64,000 nt of DNA from Maea johnstoni. Its lineage: Eukaryota; Annelida; Polychaeta; Spionida; Magelonidae. The number at the start of each line of letters is the position of its first letter. Position 1 is the stretch's first letter. The position numbers and the translations under genes are program-made. Shown in pieces: positions 18,867 to 30,884 of this stretch. The DNA is taken from positions 23,533,919 through 23,597,918 of the forward strand of contig OZ012685.1 in NCBI GenBank assembly GCA_963942565.1, written 5' to 3'. The notes below the pieces were generated by a model. It worked only from the letters and a program-made list of their open reading frames with translations. It was not told where the DNA came from and searched no databases.

Positions 18867-19655
18867 CTACTCATTGTGAATATCATTAGTATCATCGAAC
18901 CATTTTTCAGGAACTCTAATAGGCTTCCAAGGATCTTTTTTTGTGACCTTCTTCTCCATCCACACTTTTCCTTTATCATTACTACATGGTCGTATTATGA
19001 TTCCAGCCTCACCTATCCTCCACCTGACTGCTGCATCATGATAAGACTTTCTAAGTGCCCTAGCCTTAGGGGCAAGGTCAGTTTTCACTCCATACCTAGT
19101 GTTGTTCTTTTTGTTATACTCATAGAGTTTGGAGGCGGCCTTAAGGAATGTCATTCTATCTTCCCACCTTAAAAAGGCTATGATAATGGGTTTTTCCTTC
19201 TTTTCCTTCTTACCCACTCTATGTGTGTTTTTGATCAGGCACTGTTCTAAGAAAGACTTTTCGAGATTAAGTACCTCCATTGCAAATTTCTTTACTACTT
19301 CCCATGTGTTCTCAGTACTATCTTCGTGATCTATACCGAAAACCCACAAATTCATTTTACGTGAATGTTGCTCCCTAGCTTCATCAGTAGCTTCCAGCCC
19401 TTTGCATTTGTTTTCCAGAGCAACTATTGTAGATTTATCTATACTTTGATAATCTTTGTACTTGACAATGGAGGCTTTGAGTGTTTCAATTTCTTTGTTT
19501 AGGAAAATTACAGACTCTTCGAGTCCTTCATCTTTCTTTGACAAGTCTGACATTTTTTGTTCCAATCTCAGGTATCTCACTTCCAAGCTGATGTTTTTGC
19601 TTTGTAAGTCTTCTTGAGACTTTTCTAATTTCCTAATTTATTTTTCTAATTCTAA
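18867..19655 (-). CDS. LINE ORF1 protein, 5'-truncated
   Basis: The open part (from about 19630 down to the stop at 18867) encodes an L1-type ORF1p. It has a heptad-rich coiled coil (LEKSQEDLQSKNISLEVRYL onward, to about residue 75), an RNA-recognition-like domain starting at RKMNLWVFGI with a HRVGK motif, and a basic C-terminal domain with LAPKARALRKSYHDAA. No ATG is available: coiled-coil sequence continues upstream through one in-frame stop to the 14-bp direct repeat at 19656, so the N-terminus was lost at insertion. Family role: RNA-binding trimer that packages the element RNA. Confidence 0.88.
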
Positions 19656-19688
19656 TGGTACTGGGAGCTGTGAGCATTAATGGGTTAA
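19656..19688. mobile_element. piggyBac-like MITE P1, right piece of the split copy
   Basis: Begins with the second copy of TGGTACTGGGAGCT and ends GAGCATTAATGGGTTAA, the inverted match of the left terminus at 2101. It shows that the MITE was in place before the LINE arrived. Confidence 0.8.
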
Positions 19689-19887
19689 CTTATTAAGGCT
19701 CACAGCAGCCAAAAGCAGCCTGAAATTCTTGATGAAATACTGCAGGCAAATGTAAATTGGGGAAAATATTTAAAGGGGGAATGTTACTCAGAATGTTACC
19801 AACACCTTCAAATATTTTGTAAATTGTTTCTTATTCCAGAGTAATTGTCATAAGTATCATAGTTCCAGACAAACCTTAGACATTAGG

Positions 19888-20116
19888 TTAATCCATTCAT
19901 GCCTGTAACATCCAAGAATGCTCTGATTATTTACTAGAAAGGTGATATTTTCATTATAAAAGCATATCTTAGGAACTTATGTTACAAGTAGCTTTGATCA
20001 GAACATGACACAATGATCTCCTTCCAATAGTTCTGAATTCAACTACAAGTCAACTACGAAATTATTTTCAAAAGTATAAAGCTCCCGACAAAAAACTTCC
20101 AACATGAATGGGCTGA
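19888..20116. mobile_element. piggyBac-like MITE P1 copy
   Basis: Starts TTAATCCATTCATGCC and ends CATGAATGGGCTGAA. The interior is diverged; terminal repeats are imperfect, so this is an older copy. Confidence 0.65.
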
Positions 20117-23089
20117 ACTTGAGGGGAGACGTTGAGGCAGCAGCACTGAGTGCCTAGCCTCAACCTCTTTGTGAACCAAAGCAGCAATTACTCTTTGAAT
20201 CCTAACAAATTTATATATTTTTATTAAATTTCTGTTTTTGTATTTCTATCGTGCACTTTGGGATCTGAAAAGTGGGATAATGCATGAAAAATCTGCTCAT
20301 TGAATCGTAGCATATACACATCTCAGATATATGGAAATAGCAACTTTGCAATACTTAGATATACCTTTGACATTTCTTTTTGTTCCTGTTGGGTCTAACC
20401 ATTCCTCTTCAAATATTTTTTTAGTATTACTTTATTGTAATGCTGTACATTGCCAGGCCATGTGTATTACAAAATTTGATAAGTCCAAGAAACCCTAACT
20501 AGGCTTGTGCTAGTAGCTATGAGGTCTATCAATAGCAATCTGTACTTCACCTACTAGACTTGGCTTGTGTGACTAGCAGGAGGCATAACAATGGCAATGT
20601 GTACTCCACCCACAAAACTTCTCGTCTCAGTTGCATGAGTCAACAATGGTTATGTGTACTTTACTGACCAAACTGTCAACAGCACTGCTGAGTGCATTCA
20701 GTATTTGCCAACTCACAGGTAAACAGGAGATGATGGCTTTGCATCCGGTCCTGTAAGAACACCTTGCTTTTGATGTACACTGTACAGCCATGTATGTACA
20801 GACTTACAAGCTTATTATGATGCAGCCTTCAACCAGGATATAGCTTTAAAACCCTCTACTCTTCATTGCAACCTTCTTGACAGCTCGATAGCACTGCTAT
20901 GAAGGCTTCCACAGTATTTGCAACATTTGGATTTTTTTTCATAACTTTTTCTGCTATATTAGGATATGATTTCCCTTGAAAAGTTGGATACACAAACTTT
21001 TTAGAATTGCCAATGTTGGGCACCCAGTTTCTAAATCCTGGCTAAGGCACTGATATGTATACATGTATGTTACTTTTAGCATGTTGTCACTCTCTATCAA
21101 TTTCTAAGGTACTTAAACAGCCATTTATACTCTTAATATCCATATAGTCTTATTGTTGTGTGTCCAATAAATAATCATTACAACATTTTGTGGTAGATTT
21201 ATGACTCTGTCACAGGAATGTATGAGTAATCCTGTTTGAATTGTACTTCATGAATCTTTGATGCCAGGCTGGTTAATTAGAGGTGGTGATTACGAGCAGT
21301 GCGCCCTGGCTATAGTGTCTGCCTAATTGATTTGATGAGAGGTTCACAGCTTATGTGACAGGCACAGCTGTCTAGGGTCATCAGTCTGCTCAGATACTTC
21401 AATAAATCCTCTCTTATGTAATTTATGTAAAAGGCTAAGTATTAATTAATGTCCCTACATATAGAGTTCGGCATATATGTGTATACAAAAACTTACACCC
21501 ATTCATGGATGCATGTAGGTCTTCCTGATTGGTGTAGTCTGACAGTGTGGGATCTATGAAGATAACTTAGGAAATAAGCATTGATTTACATAATATATTC
21601 ACTAGAGTTTTGGGTTTAGTTACTATTAGCCCTTCTACTTCCATTTTCCCCCAATAAGTTATGGCCAGCTTGAAGATATTACTAGTAGTTGGGACATCAT
21701 TAGATGCTATGTACTGGCATTGATCAAAAGGATTAACATCCATTGCCACAAATACAATACATACATGTATGCAGTAAGTCACATTGACTATGAAATGCAC
21801 TACCTAAAAAGACTCCTTTGAATAAAGTGTTCTCTTTAAACTTAAGTCTATTGAACTACACATACTGTAAACAAGTAGTGCTATCAATTCTCTCATTTAA
21901 TGAGACCTTGATTCACTCACTTATTTCACCAGGAACATGATCACTTGAAATAGACCAGCATTGCACTCGCCATTCAGTGAAAATTATGGGTCTGTTACAT
22001 ATAAGTGTCACTTAATACTGGCTCCATTCTTTAGGCAGCACAGATTAAAGACATGTCTGACAAGCATTACCTCTTCCAGATTTGTGGTCACTTAGCCACA
22101 TTTCATGATCTCATTTAGAAGATGAACTTCAAAGGTCTCTTGTTGAAAAATCACTCATGTGCAGAATTAAGGAATGCAAAGAATTTCATGTCACAACTTT
22201 TTTTTTAAGAAAAAGAGGATTGCCAATGTTGACTATTGTATGGAAAGTTAGAGTGCCATAAAGCTAAATCATCAATGGTATTCCCTGCAAAATAGTCTTG
22301 GTATGCTGTAATAGGAAAACCTGTTTAAATGAATTGAATGAAAATAGTGTCTGGGTTTAAGCCTTTTAAAAATGGAAATTTATGCCTGGGCATAATTACC
22401 AATCATAGTATTGATACACATAAATATTTTCCTGATGAACAGATAAGTTTCCTGGTATATAATGATATGTTATAGTATCTACTATTGGTCTACCATTAGG
22501 GATAAAAAGGCCAGTTAAGTGAATTGCTGCTGTCTTTTGACAGGAAAGTACTTTTGGTAAGTACTTAGGTACGTGCTAAACATAGGTTAAACTATGACAA
22601 GCAGCGATAAAACCCTTTTCTTCCTCATTGAAATAGAACTTGAATCAAGCAGTTCATGCAGTTTTCCCCTGAAACTCAAACCTCTTTATCAGTAAGTTTA
22701 AATAATACTTATATAGTTGCTGAACGTGAGGTATTTATAGCCATTTTATCGTCCTGGATGTTTTTAGATACATTTTACCATTCAGCTTCTATGGTCTAGA
22801 TCATTGATGATTTCAGTCAGGTTTATGTAAGCATTTCAATGCAAGTTACGTGTCTTTTTCAAATGTCCCTCTTTAGATTTATCTTCCCGAGCGAGGCAGC
22901 AGGTCAAACATGACGGGCCATGACTGTGATTTACGTCCCAGCCTGCCCCATCAGATTAGACCACTTTTCATTGCCTTCACAAATAAAAAGGGACATTAAA
23001 CTGATTAGCATAATTTGTGAGTGGGCCGTGGGTGGAGGCATGGGCAGAGCAGGCGCTCAGGTAAGTGTGACAGGTATGTGCAGCTACAG
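20117..23089. other. Upstream or intronic host DNA
   Basis: No exon supported. It holds a degenerate ~65-bp tandem repeat (about 20500-20690, with GGCAATGTGTACTCCACC-like units), an end fragment of the D family (21003-21053, GGGCACCCAGTTTCTAAATC) and otherwise unique AT-rich sequence. Confidence 0.5.
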
Positions 23090-23304
23090 TTGACCCATTC
23101 ACTAGAAAGTATCGTCTGCTACTCGCATACTTTTGATAATGACTCGGTAATAAACCAAAGGTTCACAAAATATTTGAAGGAGAATTGTTGTTTGGCTTCT
23201 GATCGACATTTCTCCTTCAAAAGTTTTCCAGAAAGTCCTTTTGTAAGTGAAATATTTCCGAAATTGTCAGGCCTGTTGTGGCCAGTCTGAGTGTAAATGG
23301 GTTA
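23090..23304. mobile_element. piggyBac-like MITE P1 copy
   Basis: Starts TTGACCCATTCACTAG and ends GAGTGTAAATGGGTTAA. It keeps the internal inverted repeat AATATTTGAAGGAGAATTG / ATTTCTCCTTCAAAAG. Confidence 0.75.
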
Positions 23305-23329
23305 AGTTTAAGTAAGCCAATGCTGCTGT

Positions 23330-23480
23330 GTGGCAATCAGTGAGCGCTGAGTCTGCCTTCTCCTCCAAGGCCTGCGCCGTGAGCCGTGAGCCGCCGTTGT
23401 CGCAGCCGTTAGCAAGCAGCCAGTAGCACATGAGACGGCGAGGGGACAGGTAGTGGAGATATATGGCTCGTACATTCTCT
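23330..23480. other. GC- and CpG-richer patch
   Basis: Contains GCGCCGTGAGCCGTGAGCC and CGCCGTTGTCGCAGCCG in an AT-rich surrounding. It could be a 5' non-coding exon or promoter of the downstream immunoglobulin gene, but no splice site or start was tied to it. Confidence 0.2.
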
Positions 23481-23650
23481 GCCCCGAAAGTGACAGCGTC
23501 AATTTACAACACTTTATGGATCTATAACAACGCAATGGATACTACTAGTACCTAAATTACAAACAGTGTTTTCGGTGGGTATACAGGTTTAAGGTTGTTT
23601 ACAGTGATCTTAGGTGATAAGAAAAGATGTTTTCAAGAACGATATATATA

Positions 23651-25500
23651 TTAACCCATTCATGCCAAGCTCTAGTTCTATGTAACCAGGGATGTAACCT
23701 ACAAATGTCACATGGAGCAATTATACTAAAGCATATTACATGGGAAAGAATTCATAAAATGTCTCACTAAGAATGGTAGGAGTTGTGATTAATTAACATT
23801 TCTTCCTATAATATTATCTCAATATTTAAACTTATTACTCTTGAAATGGAATAATTATAAAAAAATCTAAGGGAGATATTCAGTACAGCTTAAGGTCAAA
23901 TATATTTCAAAAAGTATTGTTTTCAGTTTATTACCACATGTTTCAGACCATGTGTACACTCCAGATGTTATTGGATAAAATGTGGTGACTCTCAAGATAT
24001 AGGTCTTGTATGTTCACAGGCATATGTAAACTTGTTTATCATATTTCTTTTGTGGAATTCAGAGAATAGGTATTGCATTGAAAAGTAGCTTGTTTTGATG
24101 TCCCTGGCCTCTCAACTTCAATTACCCGCATTGACTTTCTTTAAGGTAGACTTAATTGATAAAAGGTTGTTAGAATGTAAATGCTGTAATGCTATGGTGA
24201 TTGATGGGCAGATATTGTGACCCAGTATATCTAAGCTTTTCAAATTTTTAGGATATACTTTTTGGGTTTAATTTTGAAAACTCTGTCACTCAACTGTGCT
24301 CCAGTGATGGATGAAAACATTATTTCAGGGGAAGTTTCATGCCTACTTAGTAAAGTATGCTCTGGAAAGATAGTATTTACAAAAATAAATATGCAAACAT
24401 TTTAAAGAACACAGCTGAGTGTCTACCATTTCAGTAGTGTTGTACTAACTGTATATAAGGAGATTTGCAGATACAGTCTCCAGTGGGTTCTAAAAGTACA
24501 TTCAATATCATGGAGAACAAAACTTTCAAGAATATTTCATATTCTCACTATTATATGGGGACCTATCATCCCATTCTTATTCTTAAAGCTACAGTCAAAT
24601 AATACCTTAGCCCCAGAGCTTCTGGTCCCTATGGCAACCGCATCACCGCAGCAACGAGGTGAAAGCCTACATAATTGGAATGTTCAAGATTTCATCACAT
24701 GCTGGAAAGTGATCAGGAATTCCTTAAATCCGTAGGTTTAGTATGTTTTAGTTAATATTTATGAGAAGTTATGTATTTCTCAGAAAATATATGAAAAAGG
24801 GAAACTTGCCATGCGTTTAGGTTATAATATCTTAATAGGCATTGGAGGATTAGTTCTGCTGAAGGAACTATGTAGTTATTCCTAAGAATAATACTCTTTA
24901 CTCAAGAATTAATTGCAGATATACCTATGAATTGCATCTATAGGTCAAAATAAGACCAATAAACCAAATCAGGATATGTTAATATGTTACATCCCTGGAT
25001 ATTGGCTTCAGTTTGATTTTTAAAATGATAAAAATCTCCCTACAGTACCTTAGTAAGTGCATGTCTAACCTATACATTGACAATTATACACAAAAACCAA
25101 TCCTGCTAAACAAGGATTTATTAAAATTACCATTTGGATCTCTATTCCGTTTATTAGACCATGGTTGACCATTTCCAAAGTTGAGTCACACCTACCTATT
25201 TGATGTCTGGTTGAATCTCATCCCATACACTATGGCACCGGCCTGCTGGTTAGTTACTGTTGATGATTTATTGGCTGTGAATATTAATTCCACGTGATGA
25301 CTCACCCCCATGGGTATAATCTCAGCCAGCTTAGCAGTGGGCATGCAGAGCTCTAGCCAAGTGGGTTCTGTCATCCAGGTCTACCAGCTATCAAGAATGC
25401 ACTGTGTTAAAAGGTGAATAACCTCAAGTACGTGTAGAAAGGGCACATGAAAAATAAGTCATAGTACCATGCAGTAGCGGAAAGTAAAAGACCATCCATT
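23651..25500. other. Non-coding stretch with a P1 left-end fragment
   Basis: Begins with TTAACCCATTCATGCCAAG (P1 end) and decays without a matching right end nearby. The remainder is AT-rich and unremarkable. An X-box-like string, TATGGCAACCGCATC, lies near 24633. Confidence 0.4.
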
Positions 25501-25620
25501 ATGATCATCATTCATATTGATCATCAGCATCATCATCATCGTCATCATCATCATCATTCACATTGGTTATCATCATCAGCATCATCATCATCGTCATCAT
25601 CATCATCATTCACATTGGTT

Positions 25621-25652
<32 letters not shown>

Positions 25653-25695
25653 TGTAATCATCGTCATTATCATCCTCGTCATTGTCATCATCATG
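25501..25695. repeat. (ATC)n microsatellite with a higher-order duplication
   Basis: About 195 bp of CAT/ATC triplets. The interruption CACATTGGTTATC occurs twice, about 60 bp apart, so a block of the array has itself been duplicated. Confidence 0.95.
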
Positions 25696-25824
25696 TTGCA
25701 CAGAAGTCAGAACTAAACCAATAACTCCACCTCAAATTTGAAATGGGAGAATATCTGCTTAATTTCAAAGTAATTTTCAAAGGCATCTGATTGGCTTAGA
25801 TGACACTGGTATGAATATCTCTAG

Positions 25825-25840
25825 ACGTGAATGGGTTAAA
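25825..25840. mobile_element. P1 MITE end fragment
   Basis: GACGTGAATGGGTTAA is the right terminus of the P1 family. It lies directly upstream of the SINE; the rest of this copy is not recognisable. Confidence 0.5.
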
Positions 25841-25924
25841 CATGAAACCTTTTCCAGTACCCAAAATATGGCATCCAATATTCCAATGAGTACATGTACC
25901 TATTTTGGACACCTTTTGGACAAA

Positions 25925-26230
25925 GGAGCTCGGTTAGTTAGGTGTCGGATTAGTAATCAGTGGGTCGCTGGTTCAATTCCTGGCCGCGGCTTTTTGGTCT
26001 GTCCTTGGGCATGACAGTTTATTCCATAATGCCTCAGTTTACCCAGCTACAAAATGGGTACCTAGCATTAATAAGGCAGTGCTTAGAGCTTGTGTGCTAT
26101 ATGCTGCCAGCTGCTCTGGAATATCCCTTGGGGGATTGAAATGGTTTCCATGTGTACAGGTCTGCTAGGGAAGGAAGGTCGTGTGAACATTTTGGTGGAT
26201 ACAAGACTATAAACCGATTACCTTTACCTT
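25925..26230 (+). mobile_element. tRNA-derived SINE
   Basis: A tRNA-like head has an A-box region (TTAGTTAGGTGTCGGATT) and a B box (GGTTCAATTCC, about 25970-25980). A body follows, with CCTCAGTTTACCCAGCTAC and AAATGGGTACC, then a tail with ACCGATTACCTTTACCTT. Transcription by RNA polymerase III and mobilisation by a partner LINE are known for such elements. The head does not fold as a full functional tRNA here. Confidence 0.75.
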
Positions 26231-26451
26231 GTTGCGATATTCAGACATCATGCATGTGATTGATATGTGGTGTAGCATTCCCTGCGCTGGTGTTGATGTC
26301 CTGTAAAGGCATTAAGGTGTAGGGTGTGTAGGTCCGTGTTTCATCACCAGTCGTGTACAATGAAGCTAGCGTAGGATTAACGAGGCCATGGATCATGCCT
26401 ATCACTGACAAAACAGGCCTTTCCACTTGCACTGATGGGATTATCACAGTT

Positions 26452-26870
26452 CCTGGCCTCCTAAGCCCACTTACTTCATCACAGCTTGTTAGCACACCCT
26501 GCCCGGAGCATGGTCTTAGCCAGGATTCAGAAACAGGGTGTCCAAACGAAGGTTTCATAGACTTTTGGGTGTCCAAAGTGTGGTACAAAGTTCGCACTAC
26601 TAATGAAATGAACCTCATATACCTACAGATTTTGCTTTTTTATGCCAGTAACTGCTTTGTTTGTATTGTTAGAGTGACACTACATGCACTATCTTTTAGG
26701 AAAAGTCATCATCAACAAATTCTGACCTAAACATTTTGGTGTCCCAACTGTCAAAAAACAGTGTTCTGGGTGTCTAGATGACACGCTGGACACATAGGTG
26801 GCTAAGCCCCTGCCCTGGCCTCCTAAGCCCACTTACTTCACAGCTTGTTTTATAGCACACGCTGCCCGGA
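26452..26870. repeat. ~60-bp direct duplication flanking a D-family element
   Basis: CCTGGCCTCCTAAGCCCACT...GCCCGGA occurs at 26452-26510 and again at 26813-26870. Between them lies a D-family element (about 26511-26812) with GGTCTTAGCCAGGATTCAG at one end and a GTGGCTAAGCCCCTG end at the other. The flanking repeat is far longer than a transposase target duplication. Confidence 0.7.
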
Positions 26871-26918
26871 CACAACTGCCCAGCAGCTACAAGCCCTACA
26901 GGCTTTTTCCAAGAAGAT

Positions 26919-27601
26919 TTAACCCATTTGCTGTTGTAGCGCCTTGAAATGATTAGACTATTTTATGTATATTTATTCCTAGGAAAGGCTTTATGCCAGA
27001 GACCATATTTAGGTCTATAAGCCCAGTTAATATCAGAAACCTACCAACCTTTCTTTCTTTATATTTTCTTAAACGTCAAACTTCTCATGTATGGATGCAG
27101 ACATTTCTATACCATTAAGCCCTATTACACATGTATGTATTGTATATATCATTGGTCAGGCCTTTAATATACAAAACTATAGGACACATACTCATTTGTC
27201 AGAGTTCCCTGAAGGGGCCTTGTTGATTGCAATGAAGTATACAGTTATCTTTGAATACTTTATGATTCTGGATTTTATTCCTAAATCACTACTTAAAAGA
27301 GTATTGTTATCTATATGCCAAGTTCCAATGAGACTACTCTAGATAGTCATGAATGGGTTAACCCATCCATGCAATGCACATACAGTACCCCTGAGAAGTA
27401 TTATCTAGATCTACGATGAATTTTAAGTTAACTCAGGAGTAAAGCATCCATTCAGAAAATATTTGATTGACACTTGTTTGTGAGGACTTGTCAGGATTTG
27501 AAAAATGTAACATCTCTCTTTAAAATATTTGTCATAAGATCACCTTTAAGATTGCATCATTTTGTATCAGCCAAATTATCAACCAGCAGCATAAGGGTTA
27601 A
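26919..27601. mobile_element. Chain of piggyBac-like MITEs sharing TTAA sites
   Basis: One unit runs TTAACCCATTTGCTG (26919) to CATGAATGGGTTAA (27361). The next starts on the same TTAA (27358) with a P1 left end (CCCATCCATGC) but ends at 27601 with a P2 right end (CAGCAGCATAAGGGTTAA). The second is thus a P1/P2 chimera of about 244 bp. Another TTAACCCTCGCATG follows immediately. Confidence 0.6.
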
Positions 27602-27771
27602 CCCTCGCATGAAAGTGGGATTGGCTTAGACCCACCTGGTATGATAACTATGCAGGTGGATTTACTGAAGCATTAGTGATGTTGTGTATTTTACTTTTAG
27701 TTGTTAACACAGAACATCTCTGTTTGCTCTGTTTGGAATGCTTCAGATGAAAATAAAAAGATGAAATAAAA

Positions 27772-27832
27772 ATGCCTGTCTAAAGCAGCGATCACAAAAT
27801 TTCTGCCCATCCAGATTCCGGTTGTACGTAGG
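27772..27832. mobile_element. E-family element fragment
   Basis: Contains GCCTGTCTAAAGCAGCGATC and TTCTGCCCATCCAGATT, matching the end of the longer copy at 57643. Confidence 0.5.
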
Positions 27833-28089
27833 TAAACAAGGTATGGATTTGGAATGCATACCTTCATAACATCTTGTATCAAGTCATGCAATGTAACTTC
27901 AAACAAAAATGGTACAGATTTTTTGCATGGTATTGAGAAGAATGTAATACAACTAAAGTCCCCTTTTCATGTTCAGTCATGCGTTTCTGTTTACAACTTA
28001 CAAACACAACCTCCAGCCTTTACATTGATAGGGCCAGGTAAATAGGGTGCACACATGTACTACATATATATAACATACCAGGTAGATTT

Positions 28090-28319
28090 GGCCTAAAAAA
28101 AGTTGTTTGTTTCCTGTATCCCTACCCTAACAAGTTTTTATTCAAAGAAATCCCTACCCTAAAGTTTTTTCCGCCCTCCCAACTCCCAATCAACATAAAA
28201 CATGCATAAAACACATATTTTTGACAAAAAAATTGTCTCAAAAAAAAAATCTTTTTCAACCTACCTATCGTATTTTTTTTCGGACCGTCACAGGAAACAA
28301 ACATTTTTTTTGTAGGCCT
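28090..28319. mobile_element. Harbinger-like MITE, GGCCTAAAAAA family (copy 2)
   Basis: Same terminal repeats and interior as the copies at 1425 and 43512. The flanks read TTT on both sides, consistent with a 3-bp target duplication. Confidence 0.75.
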
Positions 28320-28750
28320 TTGTGCCAAGGGCGCTGGCTCTCTGTTTGAGTGAGCTGGGGCCTAGCAGATGTCAGCAGGGGTGAGGGTGGGGGCTAATGG
28401 TGATAATGGTAGACGTAGCTGGACCCTGAGTGCCGAGTCTCCGCAGATAATTGTAGGCTGGTTTACAGGGGAGCCGCGCCCCCTGGCTATGTGTCCAGTG
28501 ACTCAGAACCGGGCCTGGACCTCTCCACTGTACCAGCAGTCTTGGTTCACTGTGTACGGGGACAACCATACAAACAGCTTTGTCTGCATGTTTTGTCCCG
28601 CAGTAACTGGATACCTGGCAGTCTATAATTTTGTGCATTTTTTCCGTCAAACCTGATCTTACTTTTCATATGTTCCCACCAAAAAGAATCAATACTGGTA
28701 GGTGCAATTGTTTCAGAGGAAATGTGAGCTTAATGTCATGCTTTTGTATA

Positions 28751-28971
28751 TTAACCCATTGATGGTTAAGCATTCCGCTGTAATTCTTGAGTATACACTA
28801 TGAAACTTTTAAAATGAAATTGGAAATGCATTCCTAAAATAATTAAAGGTTTGTTGTATTGGTTCAGATTGTTATTTTTTACAATAATTTCAAGAGAAAA
28901 TGTTATTGTAAGAGCAATATCAATTAAAGTATCAGGCCTTTTTTTAAATACAGGAGTCCAGAATGGGTTAT
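28751..28971. mobile_element. piggyBac-like MITE P1 copy
   Basis: Starts TTAACCCATTGATGG and ends CCAGAATGGGTTA. The internal inverted repeats are degraded. Confidence 0.6.
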
Positions 28972-29658
28972 ATTCTGATATTCCCTTTAGTCAGTTACAT
29001 TACCCGGGCTCCATTTAAGAGATGGAAATTTGATATTCAACCATCAACATGAGTTTTGGGGCTTAAGTACTTGTAAGCATTGAAGACTAGGCATACAGCT
29101 AATATTATAGGCTTCATTGGATTTTACATGTTTGCTTCAGACGTTGTTTTGTTGCACTGAAGTTAGTGGTTACAGTTGTCACTAATTGATATGTTTCAAT
29201 TTTGACATTTTGGTTATGTATACATGTACAATATTCACTTTGTTTGATTTTTAAAGAAAAGAAGGGATATTTTTCTCAATACTTAAAGGATGCCTTTACA
29301 GATCTCAGGTATTTTCTATATTTGGGATACACTTTCAATAACAGATATACATGTATTGCAATCACGTGGATATTCTGTTTAGGAAACAACCCTGGATTCA
29401 TCCCTGCCAATTTGTAGTATCGTCAACTTTGCCGATGACTTGCTGATGCACTCCCCATTGAAGGTCGAGGTCACATTCCCCCTGGGGAATGATGGATTAA
29501 CACTCCGAGTGTGAAATGTGTATTGATAAAAGGCCTAGCTTACATGCAGGTTTATTACACTACAGTGAGTGAATCTAAAGTTTATCATCCTGGAGGTCAT
29601 AGCAAATTTAGGGTGCTACAATGATGCTCTGAGACCCTGCTAGGTAAAGCCCTGTTTC
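28972..29658. other. Non-coding stretch, nothing recognised
   Basis: AT-rich; no repeat family shared with the rest of the window and no exon with splice sites. Confidence 0.4.
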
Positions 29659-29955
29659 ATGGTCTTATCCAGCAGGGCATCTGGGTGTCCAAAAAGACAC
29701 CCAGACTCTTAAAATGTACCCCTCAGGAGGAATTTCATAAAATATCAATCTCAAACATATAATTGAATTTTTTCATCTCCATATTATTCCCATGACACTG
29801 TATACAGATATCATGCCTTTTTGACAAATTTATACATGTTTATGGTTGAAATCTGAGTATATTGTGGTCTCCTTAAAATTTTGGAGGCCCAAAAATTTTA
29901 CAATTGCAAATTTTGGGCACCTGTGAGTTACTTAATCCTGGCTAAGACCCTGCCC
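29659..29955. mobile_element. D-family non-autonomous element
   Basis: Starts CATGGTCTTATCCAGCAGGG and ends AATCCTGGCTAAGACCCTG, so GGTCTTA-type termini are inverted. The interior has GGGTGTCCAAAAAGACACCC and TTTATGGTTGAAATCTGAG, shared with copies at 26511, 32818, 45115 and 45838. The superfamily is not certain; hAT is possible. Confidence 0.65.
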
Positions 29956-30537
29956 TGTTTGGCAGTGTGCTCTATGGCTGAGCCTGTATGCTCACTCCTT
30001 TGGCAAGGATAGGAGAACATCAAGGGCTGTAGAGGGATGTTCTATTTACTCTTCCCTCCTATGTCCTGGAGGCAGCTCTATGTATTGGGGAAGGCCTTGC
30101 TTTCAATCAATTACTTACTTATGGCTGGATGATGGTTAGACTAGCTCCTGCTATCTGGTATCTTCTCAGTTATGATATTACACAGTCCATAGCTGAACAG
30201 TGATGCATGCCTACCTACCCTCAAAGGGAAAGTCACTGTTGGGCCGGGGGAAACATGTTAAACTAATAATGCTAATAATGAGTTCTAGAATCATTGATAC
30301 TATTGATAATTACCTTGTATTGAAGAACGAAATGGCAAAATCCTTGGAATGAGAAGTTTTTGCAAGGTTCTGAATAACAATTATTCTCCTTGAAATATTT
30401 CATCAATTTTGTTTTTGCCTTCAATATTTCATCAAAAATGTCACGCTGCAGTGAGCATTAATGCATGGAAAACAAGATGTTGTTGCCCTACAGGCAGATG
30501 TCAGTTGGTGAATATCTTTAGTTCAGTCATCATTGTT

Positions 30538-30884
30538 CAGGGCTCGACATTGGTGCTTGCCCCGTTGCCCCGGGCAAGTAGAATTTGTAAATTATAGCTG
30601 AAGGGCAAGTGAAAAGTATATCTTACTTGCCCCACTGGACAAGTATGATGTATATATTTCAGGTTTACTTTTGGGAATGTGCGCAAGTTTTTTGGTCTCG
30701 CATCCAAGCTTGTCCTAGAAAATATGCTTTCACATGCCAGCACCATGTTCTACTTGGTCTTAAATAAAACATTAAAAACCATACAATTTTTCAAGGGCAG
30801 GTGAAAGTCGAAGTAGGGCAAGTGAAATTTGAATCTTACTTGCCCTACAGGGCAAGTCGTCGCAAAAGTTAATGTCGTGCCCTG
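30538..30884. mobile_element. F-family MITE with GGGCAAGT motifs (copy 1)
   Basis: Termini CAGGGCTCGACATT and AATGTCGTGCCCTG are inverted repeats. The interior carries many GGGCAAGT / ACTTGCCC strings in both directions. Non-coding; hAT-like by terminus, but an 8-bp flanking repeat could not be confirmed. Confidence 0.7.

Larger units (their letters stand above)
2314..19655 (-). mobile_element. 5'-truncated L1/Tx1-type LINE with nested insertions
   Basis: The unit is bounded by a 14-bp direct repeat, TGGTACTGGGAGCT, at 2300-2313 and 19656-19669. The two flanks join into one piggyBac-like MITE with matching termini. On the minus strand the unit starts inside the ORF1 coiled coil (5' truncation) and ends in an A-rich tail (AAAAATAAAAAAAA next to 2313), as expected for target-primed reverse transcription. 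Order on the minus strand: ORF1, TatD-like ORF, tandem repeats, endonuclease, ~7 kb insertion, reverse transcriptase, 3' UTR. Without the 7 kb insertion and the ORF1-ORF2 interval, the LINE parts are about 5 kb. Whether the TatD-like part belongs to the LINE or inserted later is not settled. Confidence 0.85.

Noticed and set aside
2314-19655. An LTR retroelement or Polinton
   Set aside because: No long terminal repeats, protease, integrase or capsid-like protein; the tail, target duplication and endonuclease fit a LINE.
25925-26000. A tRNA gene
   Set aside because: A and B boxes are present but the cloverleaf is not complete and a long SINE body follows.
28369-28656. 92-95-codon frames on both strands in a GC-richer patch
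   Set aside because: The two strands are open over the same bases, with no splice sites or recognisable domain; a conserved non-coding patch is just as likely.
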